DNA of 64,000 nt from NCBI GenBank assembly GCA_020137815.1, contig CM035351.1:151438-215437 (forward strand), given 5' to 3'. Each line of letters starts with the position of its first letter. Position 1 is the first letter of the stretch. Both the position numbers and the translations under genes were made by a program. Below are positions 31,836-45,940 of this stretch, in pieces. The notes beneath the pieces are model-generated. The model saw nothing but the letters and a program-made list of their open reading frames with translations. It did no database searches and had not been told where the DNA came from. The DNA is from Hormiphora californensis. Lineage: Eukaryota > Ctenophora > Tentaculata > Cydippida > Pleurobrachiidae.

Positions 31836-32949
31836 TCTCCCCTCTCCTCCTCTCTCTCATCTCTCTCTCTCCCTCCTCTCATCGCTCTCCTCTCTCGCTC
31901 TCCTCTCCGCATCTCTCCTCATACACCTCCTCCTCCATCTCTCTCTCTTCTTCTCGTCTCTCCTTCTCTCATTGCATACAGTGCCATGCATGATTCCCGC
32001 GGGTGGCCATTAACAGAGGAACGTGGTCGAGAGACACAGCCCTATACTTGTTGAAATGACATTTGCGCCTCCTTCATTTCTTTCGTGGTAATGATATACC
32101 GCCTCCTTCATGATACTGACACCCACATGCTGCAACCTACAATCCTCCCCCGCCTTCATGCAGCCCCCCTCCTTTTGTAACTTAAGGCAAATAGATGATT
32201 CGGTAACATCGACTCGGAAGTGATAAGGAATGCGCTCAAAACTCTTCTCTCCCCTGCTCCGGGGATCTGCTAAAACCGATTGGAGCACTGACTTTAAATG
32301 GGTACGTACTGATTTGAGATGTTATCCTTCAAATGGGTATGTGATTTATTATCCTTCATTTTCATAGCTATTTTTCTAACTGCTGCACCAGATTATAAAA
32401 TATGAGTGCATGCAAAACTAGATATCGAGACAAGACAATGTTCAGGATTTAAAAGCCTTAGCATCATCAAGCATATAATTACAAGCTGTCCGAATTAAGT
32501 TTAACGATCCCTTTTGACATTCAAACATTTTTCAATCACTTTCTATCTATTCTTCCCCCTTCTTTTAAAACACCCATCCTAACCCCCCTTCATTTAACAC
32601 CCATCACCCTTCATTTCAGTATGACGACCAGTCCCCCTCTCTAAAGGGTGATGGGGTAGAACCGGCCCCCTCACCAGCACCCCCGCCCGCAACCAACACG
32701 CGCATGTTAAACGAGGGGAATTTTACAACGTACCCAAGAATTCCCCAAAAAAGGGTAATGTTACCATGGCAAACCACAAACAAGGGTACTAGCCCCTGGA
32801 AACCCAAAATAAGCTAATAGAAACCAAGGGTAGAAACCAGGTTCCCATTTTAACTATGACTTGTCCCCTTTAAAGTGTGGTTCAGGATGGTCTTTTTTTT
32901 AATTACATACCGGTACTACTAGATAATATCAAGGGGAGACTATAAACAC
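31272..32949. other. Intron or intergenic sequence with CT-rich microsatellite
   Basis: C runs at 31318-31346, and a long (CT)n tract at about 31690-31975 with interruptions. ORFs of up to 169 codons across the tract are low-complexity artefacts. I see no supported exon between 32000 and 32950, so where the sushi gene ends is not known. Confidence 0.6.
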
Positions 32950-33437
32950 CCCCCCCCCCTCTCTCAGGGTGCAATAGTGTTGTACACTGGGGAGGACTAT
33001 GTCATGACACCCCCCCCTCTCTCAGGGTGCAATAGTGTTGTACACTGGGGAGGACTATGTCATGACACACTACCCCCCCTCTCAGGGTGCAATAGTGTTG
33101 TACACGGGTGAGGACTATGTCATGACACACTATACCCCCCCCTCTCAGGGTGCAATAGTTTTGTACACTGGTGAGGACTATGTAATGACACTAACCCCCC
33201 CTCTCTCAGGGTGCAATAGTGTTGTACACCGGTGAGGACTATGTAATGACACTAACCCCCCCCTCTCAGGGTGCAATAGTGTTGTACACTGGTGAGGACT
33301 ATGTAATGACACCCCCCCCCTCTCTCAGGGTGCAATAGTGTTGTACACTGGGGAGGACTATGTCATGACACACTCCCCCCCCCCCTCTCAGGGTGCAATA
33401 GTGTTGTACACTGGTGAGGACTATGTAATGACAGAAC
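32950..33437 (+). repeat. Acceptor-junction array A, about 60-bp unit, 8 copies
   Basis: Each unit has a C-run/pyrimidine tract ending CTCTCAG and then GGTGCAATAGTGTTGTACAC and GAGGACTATGTAATGACA. The last copy runs directly into an exon (33392-33547) whose first 45 bases are the repeated part. The array therefore multiplies the 3' splice site plus exon start. Small differences (TCATG/TAATG, GGGGAGG/GGTGAGG) mark individual copies. Confidence 0.85.
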
Positions 33438-36400
33438 AGATTTCTACAATGACACATGGTCACCCTACCACTACTACTACAACTGAGATCAGTCACGCTG
33501 ATCTGGGAAACCTCCGACGAAACATCCTGACATATGGGGCTGACCAGGTAGGTACTAATTTACTTGGTAATTTTATAATAGCGGTCTGTAGCAGTAGACT
33601 TAGGGTCACCACACACCAAAGTTAAAATTAAAATTAAAATTTTGATTTTAAACCCGCACACACCAGCGGCCGTTAAAATTTCTCTCCCCCATTCTTAAAG
33701 TAACAATCTCGCGCGCGATTTTGACGGCGTGTTAAAATTTTGTCATCCAACGGCCAACGCGACCGTCAAAATCGTGCGTGAGATTGTTTCTTTTAGAATG
33801 GGGAGAGAAATTTTAACGGCCGCTGGTGTGTGCGGGTTTAAAATCAAAATTTTAATTTTAATTTTAACTTTGGTGTGTGGTGACCCATAGATATGGAGTT
33901 GGTGACAGCGCCAGGTGTCTGTGTTACCAAGAAGTAAGTAAGTAAGATATGGAGGCGATATATCAAGTAGTATACTTGTAATGAATGGATAATATATAGC
34001 CCTCCCAACACCTACCTTATTTAGAAGACCACCACTGCTACTACTGCTGAGGCGGAGGATGAGGAGGCTTATTTCAAGTTTACCAAACCCAATCCTAACG
34101 ACGTGTTTCTGAATGAGTGCACTCGGCCTGGAGCTCTTCCTGAGGTTTATCTTGAGGACCTGAAACACAAAACACGGTGAGAAAGAGAGAGAGAGAAAGG
34201 GAGGGGGTGTATCACAAAATACGGTACTTTGTAACTTCTCGAAGGAATTCAGACAAACGAGGGGGACACGGTTTTCTAGTTTACTAGTTTTCTAGTCAGA
34301 GAGAGAGAGAGAGAGTACCCCCCCCCCCCCCCCTGAGTATTATTATACTCGTCTGGAGCACACATGTCCCCCTTCCCCCCGTACCAGATTGTACTCCAAG
34401 ACCCAGAAACAAACGACATGTAGACTCCAGAAGTTTGAGGGCCGGCCCCGGTCAGTTCGGAACATCCCCACAACCCCAGTACAACCTCCCTCCTCTGAGG
34501 GGTGCCAGGGAGAGAAGAGGAGGTTAATGAGACCCCCCTCTGCACCCCCCACTGTTCCAATGCCGTCTGTTGAGAAGAGAAGGACAGAGATCATCAGGGA
34601 CCAGATGAAACAAATAGATGCCGCTCAGAGGAGGGAGAAAATGAAGTTCAATGATTTCGAACTCGTCGCATCCCTACCAGAACACTTTAAAGTTAAAGGT
34701 ACGTGATTGTAGTTCCACTAGTTAAAGGTACCACGCGGGGCCCAAAAAACAAGCTCTTACTCAACAACCATTACGTGTCAGGTACCCCTAACTATCCCAT
34801 TACATCAGGTCTTGGAGGGAACGATTTACCGCGGAGAGCTCATTCAAGTCCTGTCTACAAAACCAAGTTCCACGAGGACAAGACCTTTGTACAAAGCCAA
34901 TCTGAGTCTCTACCACTCTTTGTCGTGACTTCAACCCCTGCCAAGAACAGTACTAACCCTTACAAATCCACGGTGTGTACATGGGGGGGGACCTCTTAGA
35001 GAACTCCAACTTCATTAAAAACACGCTCATTATATATTTCCCTAATTCAGGACTACAAGTTTTAACAACTTCGTTATGTCCACTGTCCCCCAGGATTACA
35101 AGTTAATCAAGGCGAAGTATGAGTCTCGTGCCAGGACAGACAGTATAAAGACAGACAGTGAAGCGGACAGTAATAAACTGGACATCTCTTCCCAGGATTT
35201 TGATAAGAATATCATTAGGGGTAAGTTACTATTAGTGTCATTAGGGGTAAGTTACTGTTAGTGTCATTAGGGGTAAGTTACTGTTAGTGTCATTAGGGGT
35301 AAGTTACTGTTAGTGTCATTAGGGGTAAGTTACTGTTAGTGTCATTAGGGGTAAGTTACTGTTAGTGTCATTAGGGGTAAGTTACTGTTAGTGTCATTAG
35401 GGGTAAGTTACTGTTAGTGTCATTAGGGGTAAGTTACTGTTAGTGTCATTAGGGGTAAGTTACTGTTAGTGTCATTAGGGGTAAGTTACTGTTAGTGTCA
35501 TTAGGGGTAAGTTACTGTTAGTGTCATTAGGGGTAAGTTACTGTTAGTGTCATTAGGGGTAAGTTACTGTTAGTGTCATTAGGGGTAAGTTACTGTTAGT
35601 GTCATTAGGGGTAAGTTACTGTTAGTGTCATTAGGGGTAAGTTACTGTTAGTGTCATTAGGGGTAAGTTACTGTTAGTGTCATTAGGGGTAAGTTACTGT
35701 TAGTGTCATTAGGGGTAAGTTACTGTTAGTGTCATTAGGGGTAAGTTACTGTTAGTGTCATTAGGGGTAAGTTACTGTTAGTGTCATTAGGGGTAAGTTA
35801 CTGTTAGTGTCATTAGGGGTAAGTTACTGTTAGTGTCATTAGGGGTAAGTTACTGTTAGTGTCATTAGGGGTAAGTTACTGTTAGTGTCATTAGGGGTAA
35901 GTTACTGTTAGTGTCATTAGGGGTAAGTTACTGTTAGTGTCATTAGGGGTAAGTTACTGTTAGTGTCATTAGGGGTAAGTTACTGTTAGTGTCATTAGGG
36001 GTAAGTTACTGTTAGTGTCATTAGGGGTAAGTTACTGTTAGTGTCATTAGGGGTAAGTTACTGTTAGTGTCATTAGGGGTAAGTTACTGTTAGTGTCATT
36101 AGGGGTAAGTTACTGTTAGTGTCATTAGGGGTAAGTTACTGTTAGTGTCATTAGGGGTAAGTTACTGTTAGTGTCATTAGGGGTAAGTTACTGTTAGTGT
36201 CATTAGGGGTAAGTTACTGTTAGTGTCATTAGGGGTAAGTTACTGTTAGTGTCATTAGGAGTAAGTTACTGTTAGTGTCATTAGGGGTAAGTTACTGTTA
36301 GTGTCATTAGGGGTAAGTTACTGTTAGTGTCATTAGGGGTAAGTTACTGTTAGTGTCATTAGGGGTAAGTTACTGTTAGTGTCATTAGGGGTAAGTTACT

Positions 36401-39400
36401 GTTAGTGTCATTAGGGGTAAGTTACTGTTAGTGTCATTAGGGGTAAGTTACTGCTAGTGTCATTAGGAGTAAGTTACTGTTAGTGTCATTAGGGGTAAGT
36501 TACTGTTAGTGTCATTAGGGGTAAGTTACTGTTAGTGTCATTAGGGGTAAGTTACTGTTACTGTCATTAGGGGTAAGTTACTGTTACTGTCATTAGGGGT
36601 AAGTTACTGTGTTGAGTAACAAAGTGATGTTAGTGCCAGGGATCGCGCTGTGTGTTTCCTAAGGAGAGTGCTACCAGAAAAATATATTTCCTCATGTGGG
36701 GGTGATCAGTTGTTGAATTCCCGTCCCACAATAATTTGATGAAATCACTCTGCACTGGGTATTTGTATAGCGTGAAACAGCAGTGCCTTGAAGGTCACTA
36801 ATTCACGAATTTATTTTTGCAGGGTTGGAGGAGAAGGATGGTATAATAGCAGCAGAGGTAACGAGAGTACAGGGGGACCAGGGGACAGGGACGAGGGTGG
36901 AGGAAACTTCCGCAGAGACAAATGTTACTACTACAGACACTGACCAGGTTTGAATACCCCTCGAACAAAATGTCGCAGCTTTAGTGAGGCCTAGGTTAGG
37001 TCGTTTAACCCACTCCTCCTGACTTCCTCAGAGGAGACTCCTCTCCCTCCCTCCCTCCCTCACTCCTCTAGCTGAATGTTATAATCAGCCATAATAACAC
37101 GTCATACTAATTATGATCTCCATACACAGGGTGTTGAGAAAGTGACGTCTACACAAGTGTTTATTGATTTGATAGAGGATGAGGCAACCAAGAAAAGGAA
37201 GGAATTGGAGGGAAAGGAGGAAGGAGACACTGCAGTTACTGCTCCTACTACAGCAGGTGGGTTTGGGGAAGGACAATGATCTCAATTATAGGTTTTACAT
37301 GCGGGTGACATCCTTATAAGCAGCCCCTGAGACAGTGTCAAGCGACTCAAACCTCCCCCACATCCCCTTCACTTTGAATCAAATGAAACCCATTATTTCA
37401 CTAGGTGATCAGAGTGGTGATCAGCCCACAGTTGCCCGAAGTAGTGAGGGTAGTAGTGAGGGAGGAGGTGAACCTGTCACTGTTTACCCCTCAGTAGTCT
37501 CACTCTCATCGACCACGTCCAAAGAGCAAAAAACTGGTGCCGGCCTCACAGAAGAGGTAACTACATGACATGTGTTAACACACGTCTCAAACTGGGGGGG
37601 ACTGACTGAAGGGGTAACTACACGTCTCAAACTGGGGGGGGGGGGGGGGCTCACTGAAGAGGTAACTACATGTGTCAAACTGGGGGGGGGGGGACTGAAG
37701 GGGTAACCATGTCTCAAACATACATGTCTCAAAGTTCAAACTTGCTGGTTATCTGGTAGTAGTACTTGTCAAATGGGGGGGGGGGGGGAGAAGAGTGGTA
37801 AAATTACTACCAAATACATAACTCTCTCGACGAGGAAACCAAGATTTTTTATTTCAGATTTCGACTTCGGACACTGCAGGAGTGGGTGATAAGAGGGCTG
37901 CTTTGGAAGATGCCAAGGGGATGGTAAAAGATATTGCTCAGAGAAAGAAAAAACGGCCGGGTAGGTATTGACGTGCTAACAGAGCAGCTTTCTTCTGCCG
38001 CTTTTGAACTTTATTACTCCTTCATAAAACGCAGTACTCCTTCATAAAACCATCCTATTTACAACTGCTTCATGAAATGCATCACACACATCTGTCTCAC
38101 TAACCCGAGACCCGTGTTAGGTGCCACAGATCCCCTAAAACGCAGAGGATCCACCAGGCGCAGGAAGACCCCGACAGGCCAACCTGGGGGGACGAGCCCA
38201 GGCAGGTTAGCCAGTGACAATGAGTTCAGGGAGAAGGCACCACCGAGATCACTGGTATCAATGCACAAGGACGGAGGCCCTCAAGAAAGCACCTCATCCA
38301 TCAAACAACATAACAAATCAGCATCCACCGGTAGTACTGCATGTTACCATGGCAACCCCCCTAACAACCTGCATGTTACCATAGTTACCATGACACTCAG
38401 GGAGTGTAGATCTAGAGCTCTCTAACACCACCCCTCCCCCAGGATCACGGAAGAAGAGGGGTGGATCATCGAGGGGTAGCAGCAGTAGGGGAGGGGGAGG
38501 AGGGGTGCCAGATAAATCGGTAGCATGGGATGTGGCCCCCGCTCTGCAGTGTTGCTCTGATGACGAGGAGGTTTTCACAGCACCGCCTCTACAAACCATG
38601 TTGCTGGCTGATGACGCAGTGGACGATCAGGGGGTGTCAGGGGGACGGAGGAAGAAACTGGACAGGAAGAGGGTTACTGCAGAGAAGATAGTGACAGGAG
38701 GATCAGGAGATATTGGGAAACAGGTGGTACCTGAACTCGTTATTACCGGGGACCCTGACTCTACTTCACCCACAGGTACTGCACTGAGACACATGTGATT
38801 CACCAGCAGGTACACTGAGACACATGTGATTCACCATGTTTCCGGAGACACATGTTTCTATTGTGATTCCCTGTACGATCAAACATTTCTAAACATTTCT
38901 AAATAAAACATTGCCAATGTTCTAACGTACTCTTTGCACATTGTAGGCCTGGTTAAGATACCAGATGAGGAGACAGAGGAGAGGTTGCGACAGGAGGAGA
39001 GAGAGAAGGAGCAGAGACTGGTAGAGCAGCTGGAGAGAAGGGTCAATGAAGATGATGGCCCTCTCAGACGACTTGGTAAGATATAACTGTATGAGTGTGA
39101 GTGTAGCGATATATTGATTTTGGTGAATATTCGTGACTTGGTACCCAAGCAATTACACAATCACTGTCAAACCACCTAACTTTATTTTCGGGTAGGGTCC
39201 AGGATAACCAGACTCCAGACCCTCGTTTAGCTAACTACTTTAATTACCTTCAGACTCTTCTGAAGGAGCACTATAGTTAATGCAGTCATTACGTCATATG
39301 TCTAGCCACGCCACGTAATAGGATGGATCTTTCCACAAGCAACTGAATTTATTGAAATGTTAGAACAGAAAATCATAAAAGATGAACCCTGATCATATCT

Positions 39401-40852
39401 CTTGATTATTAGCAACTAATTAACTAATCCCATTACCTCTACAGGAGAGAAGGTTGGGGCGATAGAGAAGGAGACTATAGGGTTAACTAATTCCATTACC
39501 TCTACAGGAGAGAAGGTTGGGGCGATAGAGAAGGAGACTATAGGGTTAACTAATCCCATTACCTCTACAGGAGAGAAGGTTGGAGCGATAGAGAAGGAGA
39601 CTATAGGGTTAACTAATTCCATTACCTCTATAACAGGAGAGAAGGTTGGGGCGATAGAGAAGGAGACTATAGGGTTAACTAATCCCATTACCTCTACAGG
39701 AGAGAAGGTTGGGGCGATAGAGAAGGAGACTATAGGGTTAACTAATCCCATTACCTCTACAGGAGAGAAGGTTGGGGCGATAGAGAAGGATACTATAGGG
39801 TTAACTAATTCCATTACCTCTACAGGAGAGAAGGTTGGGGCGATAGAGAAGGAGACTATAGGGTTAACTAATCCCATTACCTCAACAGGAGAGAAGGTTG
39901 GGGCGATAGAGAAGGAGACTATAGGGTTAACTAATTCCATTACCTCTACAGGAGAGAAGGTTGGGGCGATAGAGAAGGAGACGATGGAGCTGAAGGACAA
40001 GGAGGCAGCGATGAGGGCACAAGGATTAGAGGCTGAACTTGCTAAGAAGGAAAAAGAGAGGAGGGCATACGAAGAGGTATACTTTGATGAATAGTAACAG
40101 TAACACCCTCGTTAGGCATGCCCATTGAGCATCTTCTGCTGATGTTTTCAGGGGACATGCATACAACTGATCTATGATCCACCTCTATTAAGAGGGTAAT
40201 ATACCTGACACATTCCACCTCTCTATCTGCAGGTAATGCGTGCCCAAGAGGAGGAATACGAGAGACACTTGGCGAACATGTTACGCCAGGAGGAGGAAAA
40301 GAACATGGAGTTTCTCAACAAGATCAGGAGGGAGGAGATAATGAGGGACGCTAAGAGGAAGCTGGCTCTGTTCCGACAAAACCAGAACATGGAGCTGAGA
40401 CAGCATGTTAGGCTGATAAAGTTCAAACACAAGTTCACCGTGCCCTTCAAATTCTCTTACTTCCCCCAGGTCAGTTTTTAATATCAGCTTCTATAGTGTT
40501 ACCAGGTTGGAGTAGAGCGATTCTGGTTGACTCTAACTATAGTATCAGCTCTTACTAAGAACTGATACTATAATTAAGTCTGTACTTAGTTTAAGAAGGG
40601 AACTACACAGCGTATAACACCCTTCCCCCTTTCTGTAGATGAAAGTTAACCCCACCCCTTTCTGTAGATGAGAGTTAACACCCCCCCCCCCCACCACCCC
40701 CCTCCCCCAACTATACAGTGTAACACCCCCCCCCCTTTCTGTTATAGATGAAAGTTAACTACATGAAGATTGTGAACCCAGCTGAGTGTACTGGGCCGGG
40801 GAATGGGGAGAAGGGACGCAAAAAGAGCTCCACCAAGGGATCCCTCACATAG
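33392..40852 (+). CDS. Multi-exon gene for a charged, coiled-coil-rich protein (5' end missing)
   Basis: Exons whose phases join without a stop: 33392-33547, 34025-34176, 34388-34698, 34782-34972, 35094-35220, 36823-36947, 37130-37256, 37324-37556, 37858-37960, 38121-38330, 38443-38775, 38947-39075, 39952-40076 (or from 39445), 40233-40469 and 40748-40852, with stop TAG. The start of the fourth exon is less certain. The protein has a Thr-run N-terminal part (ISHADLGNLRRNILTYGADQ), a long Ser/Pro/Lys/Arg-rich disordered middle, and a C-terminal Glu/Arg/Lys coiled coil (ERLRQEEREKEQRLVEQLE; EEEYERHLANMLRQEEEKN) ending in VNYMKIVNPAE. The layout recalls ciliary or cytoskeletal coiled-coil proteins, perhaps KIAA2012-like, but I cannot confirm that. 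Almost every intron carries a splice-junction repeat. The start codon exon is not found. Confidence 0.75.
33603..33886. mobile_element. Palindromic MITE, copy 2 (intronic)
   Basis: Same ends and palindromic interior as 9552-9828 (GGGTCACCACACACC ... GGTGTGTGGTGACCC), with an extra GGCCAAC in the middle. It sits in the intron between 33547 and 34025 of the coiled-coil gene. Confidence 0.87.
35207..36612 (+). repeat. Donor-junction array B, 26-bp unit, about 53 copies
   Basis: The unit TAAGTTACTGTTAGTGTCAT plus TAGGGG begins at the exon end ATCATTAGGG|GTAAGT and repeats the junction GGG|GTAAGT in each copy. GTAAGT is a perfect match to U1 snRNA, so about 53 strong 5' splice sites follow one another. 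A few units vary (AGGAGTAAG, CTGCTAG, TTACTGTCAT near the 3' end). The next acceptor is at 36822. Confidence 0.95.
37557..37720 (+). repeat. Donor-junction array C, four degenerate copies
   Basis: The exon end ACAGAAGAG|GTAACTACA is echoed as CTGAAGGG|GTAACTACAC, CTGAAGAG|GTAACTACAT and CTGAAGGG|GTAACCATG, each preceded by TCTCAAACTGGGGGG. Unit length is about 45-55 bp and varies with the G run. Confidence 0.8.
38776..38848 (+). repeat. Donor-junction duplication D, two copies
   Basis: CACAG|GTACTGCACTGAGACACATG is followed by CAGCAG|GTACACTGAGACACATG, so the exon end AG and the donor with about 30 intron bases are duplicated once. Confidence 0.7.
39418..39985 (+). repeat. Acceptor-junction array E, 63-bp unit, nine copies, in frame
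   Basis: Each unit contains TTAACTAAT (branch-like), CCATTACCTCTACAG (acceptor) and GAGAGAAGGTTGGGGCGATA (exon start). Units differ at AATCCC/AATTCC, often alternating. One has three extra bases (TATAACAG) and one has GGATAC. The 63-bp length and absence of stops keep the host reading frame open from the first acceptor (39444) to the last (39951). Confidence 0.92.
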
Positions 40853-41312
40853 ACAGCTGCCAGAAAAGTAAAACCTAGCTGTCAGAGGATCATGGCAGCT
40901 GACTTGTTGAGTAACTCAACAGCTGACAGTGAAACGGTTCTCCTAGAAACAGTGGTTTTGTATAGTGCGGATTAAACCTGAATTGTAATGGAAATGATAT
41001 TTGCATGCAGCAGGTTAAATTTGACGATTCGCTTCAAATGATATAAGTACACTCACTATAACAGCCCGGGAGTTGAACGTCCCCTCCCCCCTGCTCCATG
41101 ACTATACGGGCCGCATACATCCAACAAGTTAACAGCCCATCCCCCAACTGTACCCCAGCACGCCCCCAACTTACAGTGGTAACACCCCCCCCCCCTTTCT
41201 GTTATAGATGAAAGTTAACTACATGAAGATTGTGAACCCAGCTGAGTGTACTGGGCCGGGGAATGGGGAGAAGGGACGCAAAAAGAGCTCCACCAAGGGA
41301 TCCCTCACATAG

Positions 41313-43659
<2,347 letters not shown>

Positions 43660-43800
43660 GGATCAGGGAACTGCACTGGTCAAAGAGGGGGCTTGGTGAC
43701 TGGTCATTGCATGTCAAAGAGGGGGCTTGGTGAGTGGTCATTGCATGTCAAAGAACCCGCCGATACTACCACCACTTGTTCCATCGAACATGCAGTGATG
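43660..43800 (-). pseudogene. Partial copy of the 3' end of the MARCH-like gene
   Basis: CCGCCGATACTACCACCACT and GTTCCATCGAACATGC occur both here (about 43755-43793) and in the last codons of the gene at 45131-45940. The flanking word GGGGGCTTGGTGAGTGGTCA is also shared. Only the C-terminal codons are present, so this is a fragment of a duplication. Confidence 0.75.
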
Positions 43801-45130
43801 AACCAATGCACTGAAGTCAAAGTAGTTAATTCTTGCCTAGCTCGACCCCTTTAATTTAACAAGTTAATTCTCGGTGACTGGGAGAGAGATAAATTCAGTG
43901 CATTTTTCTAAAAATAGAATGAAAGATTGTCCAGTAATTTGGTTGAAAACAAAGAATATATTAAAATATATCAATTTACATTTCAAGATTATAATTTTAA
44001 AATTGTATTTACATAAAAACTGGGTAGGTCACCTCATTTCTCATTGAGTAAGTTGTGACACTGACAGTGCTGGTACTCTGTCAAATTAGCCGCCCGCCGC
44101 ACAGCGCCGCCCAAAGGGTTGTTTACAACGTCCAAGACGCGCAAAAAAGCATTGAATGTCAGTGCGTTTTGGACGTCGTGGACAACGCTCTTGGCGACAC
44201 TTTATGCTTGCGGTCAATATGACGGAGCACCCATAATGTTACTCAACAACTTCCATATCTGCTGCTCAGATTGACAGCAACTGCTGCAGCCCTTCAAGGT
44301 TGACATTGCCTCAACAACATAAATAATATTTTAGTCAACAAGATTAATTGCATTATGTTCTAACATAATTTCCCTGCCATGTGAATATATGAAGAAAGGA
44401 AATCATGACCAGATCCGCTGTAGCAGCAAGCGGGACACAAAATCCCGATGATTTATACATCAGACAAACAGTATAGAGCAAATCCTTGTGTTTTAGTAGC
44501 ACTAAATTGCGCGCCACGCCACCACATTGCGCACCACACATTTCCTGAAAACGTGCCAATGAAGTGGTTTATGAAGGAGCAGCTCGTAACTGTGTGCGCG
44601 GCTCTTGTTGCTACACCGTTGCCCCTCGCAACTAAAGTGTGACCAAAAAATGTCCCTCTACCGATTAGTTAGTATACCAAAATGTCGTTTTCGAATTCTA
44701 ACCCTGCTATGCCTTTTTACAAAGTAAAAAGGCATCCGGGTGAATGCCTTCGGCATTCACCCGGGCAGGGAAAAAATTAGGATAATAAAAACAGTATAGG
44801 ACCTCTCACGGGCCCTTATTCAACAATAAGAGTGTGTTCTCCTATGTAACATCATGTCAAGGGCTCGTAACATATGCCATGGTCTGACATGGTCTGACAT
44901 GTAACATATCATGGTCTGACATGTAACATATCATGGTCTGACATGTAACACGCGGCAAGTCACGGCTTGGGAAGTTCATCCGGGGAAGTATTGAAATATG
45001 TCATCATGACACAAGAGAGCTGCATTACCAGAGAGAGAGAGGGGGGGAACACGCTGGTCAGAGAGGGATCAGGGAACACTGGTCGTGGTGAGTGGTCATT
45101 GCATTGCCAGAGAGGGGGCTTGGTGAGTGG
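43801..45130. other. Intergenic sequence, no supported gene
   Basis: Mostly AT-rich sequence, with a three-to-four-copy ATGGTCTGACATGTAACATATC repeat at about 44877-44950 and the Y-shaped palindrome listed separately. The G-rich tail near 45040-45125 shares words with the MARCH gene fragment at 43660. ORFs of 64-68 codons have no recognisable content. Confidence 0.55.
44702..44770. repeat. Y-shaped three-way-junction palindrome (69 nt)
   Basis: Outer stem CCCTGC/GCAGGG encloses ATGCCTTTTTAC-AAA-GTAAAAAGGCAT (12 bp) and CCGGGTGAATGCC-TTC-GGCATTCACCCGG (13 bp), both perfect. This is the same plan as 30587-30647 with unrelated sequence. Function unknown. Confidence 0.75.
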
Positions 45131-45940
45131 TCATTGCATGTCAAAGAAGCCGCCGATACTACCACCACTTGTTCCATCGAACATGCCGCTAGTCATTGTC
45201 AGATCGTCCCGTTTACTAAACCTGGACACATTCTCCTCCTTCCCAAACACGTTCACGATGGCCATGTTGAACACACTGACTCTCTCATACAGCCTCACAT
45301 AGATAGAGGACTGGTGGATAACAAAACACACAAATGCCAGACTAGCCACTGTAATGATAGCGACCTTGATCCAGTATGCAGTTGAGTCTTTATCGGAGTT
45401 GAGGCACTGGCTAATCAGGGCATAGTCGGCCCAGATGAAGAATATCAGGGTGACCACGTGTAGAGAGAATATTATCCCGTACTTGGCTTTTTGTGTGGAT
45501 GACATTGGGGGTATCTTCCAGTTTTTTATCTTATTCTTCTCCCGCTTTATTTTGAACTGATAGAAACACACTTCACACCGCCCCTTGAAGGATGTGTTTA
45601 GCCAGTGAATGAGACAGTCCCTGTGTACATATTGCATGGTGCCCAAACACTCGCAGGGTTGTATCAATGGGTCTCCCTCCTCATGTCCACACAGACATAT
45701 TCTGCACTTCTCTAGAGGTGGGGGTCCACCCCTCTTGGTCTTGTTACGTTTAGGCTGCTTCTTCATTTCCCCCAGGGTGTCTGCTGACTCAGTATCCTTA
45801 TCCACTGAGCCCAGGAATTCTTCCATCAGGGCTGCAGGGGCATCTTCGAACGGGTCAGAGAGGGCAGGAAGGGTGATGGTGGTTGAAGCGGGGGGATCAG
45901 GATTGGAGGGTAGATTGCTAGGTGCTACTGCCACCATCAT
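45131..45940 (-). CDS. MARCH-type membrane-associated RING-CH E3 ubiquitin ligase
   Basis: A single-exon ORF of 269 codons from ATG at 45940. Residues 1-75 are Pro/Ser/acidic then basic. A RING-CH (C4HC3) domain follows with C79, C82, C96, C98, H106, C109, C122 and C125, including CRICLCG, PCECLGTMQYVHRDCLIHWL and CEVCFYQF. Two membrane segments lie at about 154-172 and 190-209, and a soluble tail ends in a Gly/Ser-rich FFDMQ. MARCH proteins transfer ubiquitin to membrane proteins and steer them to endosomes or lysosomes, with the RING-CH domain in the cytosol. The size and layout are close to the two-pass MARCH2/3 group; the exact orthologue is not certain. It is divergent from the lipoxygenase gene, with about 800 bp between starts. 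Confidence 0.9.
   Translation of the reverse strand: MMVAVAPSNLPSNPDPPASTTITLPALSDPFEDAPAALMEEFLGSVDKDTESADTLGEMKKQPKRNKTKRGGPPPLEKCRICLCGHEEGDPLIQPCECLGTMQYVHRDCLIHWLNTSFKGRCEVCFYQFKIKREKNKIKNWKIPPMSSTQKAKYGIIFSLHVVTLIFFIWADYALISQCLNSDKDSTAYWIKVAIITVASLAFVCFVIHQSSIYVRLYERVSVFNMAIVNVFGKEENVSRFSKRDDLTMTSGMFDGTSGGSIGGFFDMQ

Noticed and set aside
35207-36612. CRISPR-like array
   Set aside because: The units are contiguous with no spacers, the genome is eukaryotic, and the unit is an exon-intron border. The same applies to the arrays at 54001 and 60790.
44353-44642. Short ORFs on both strands near 44.4-44.6 kb
   Set aside because: Length 64-68 codons, overlapping on opposite strands, with no domain, start context or splice support.
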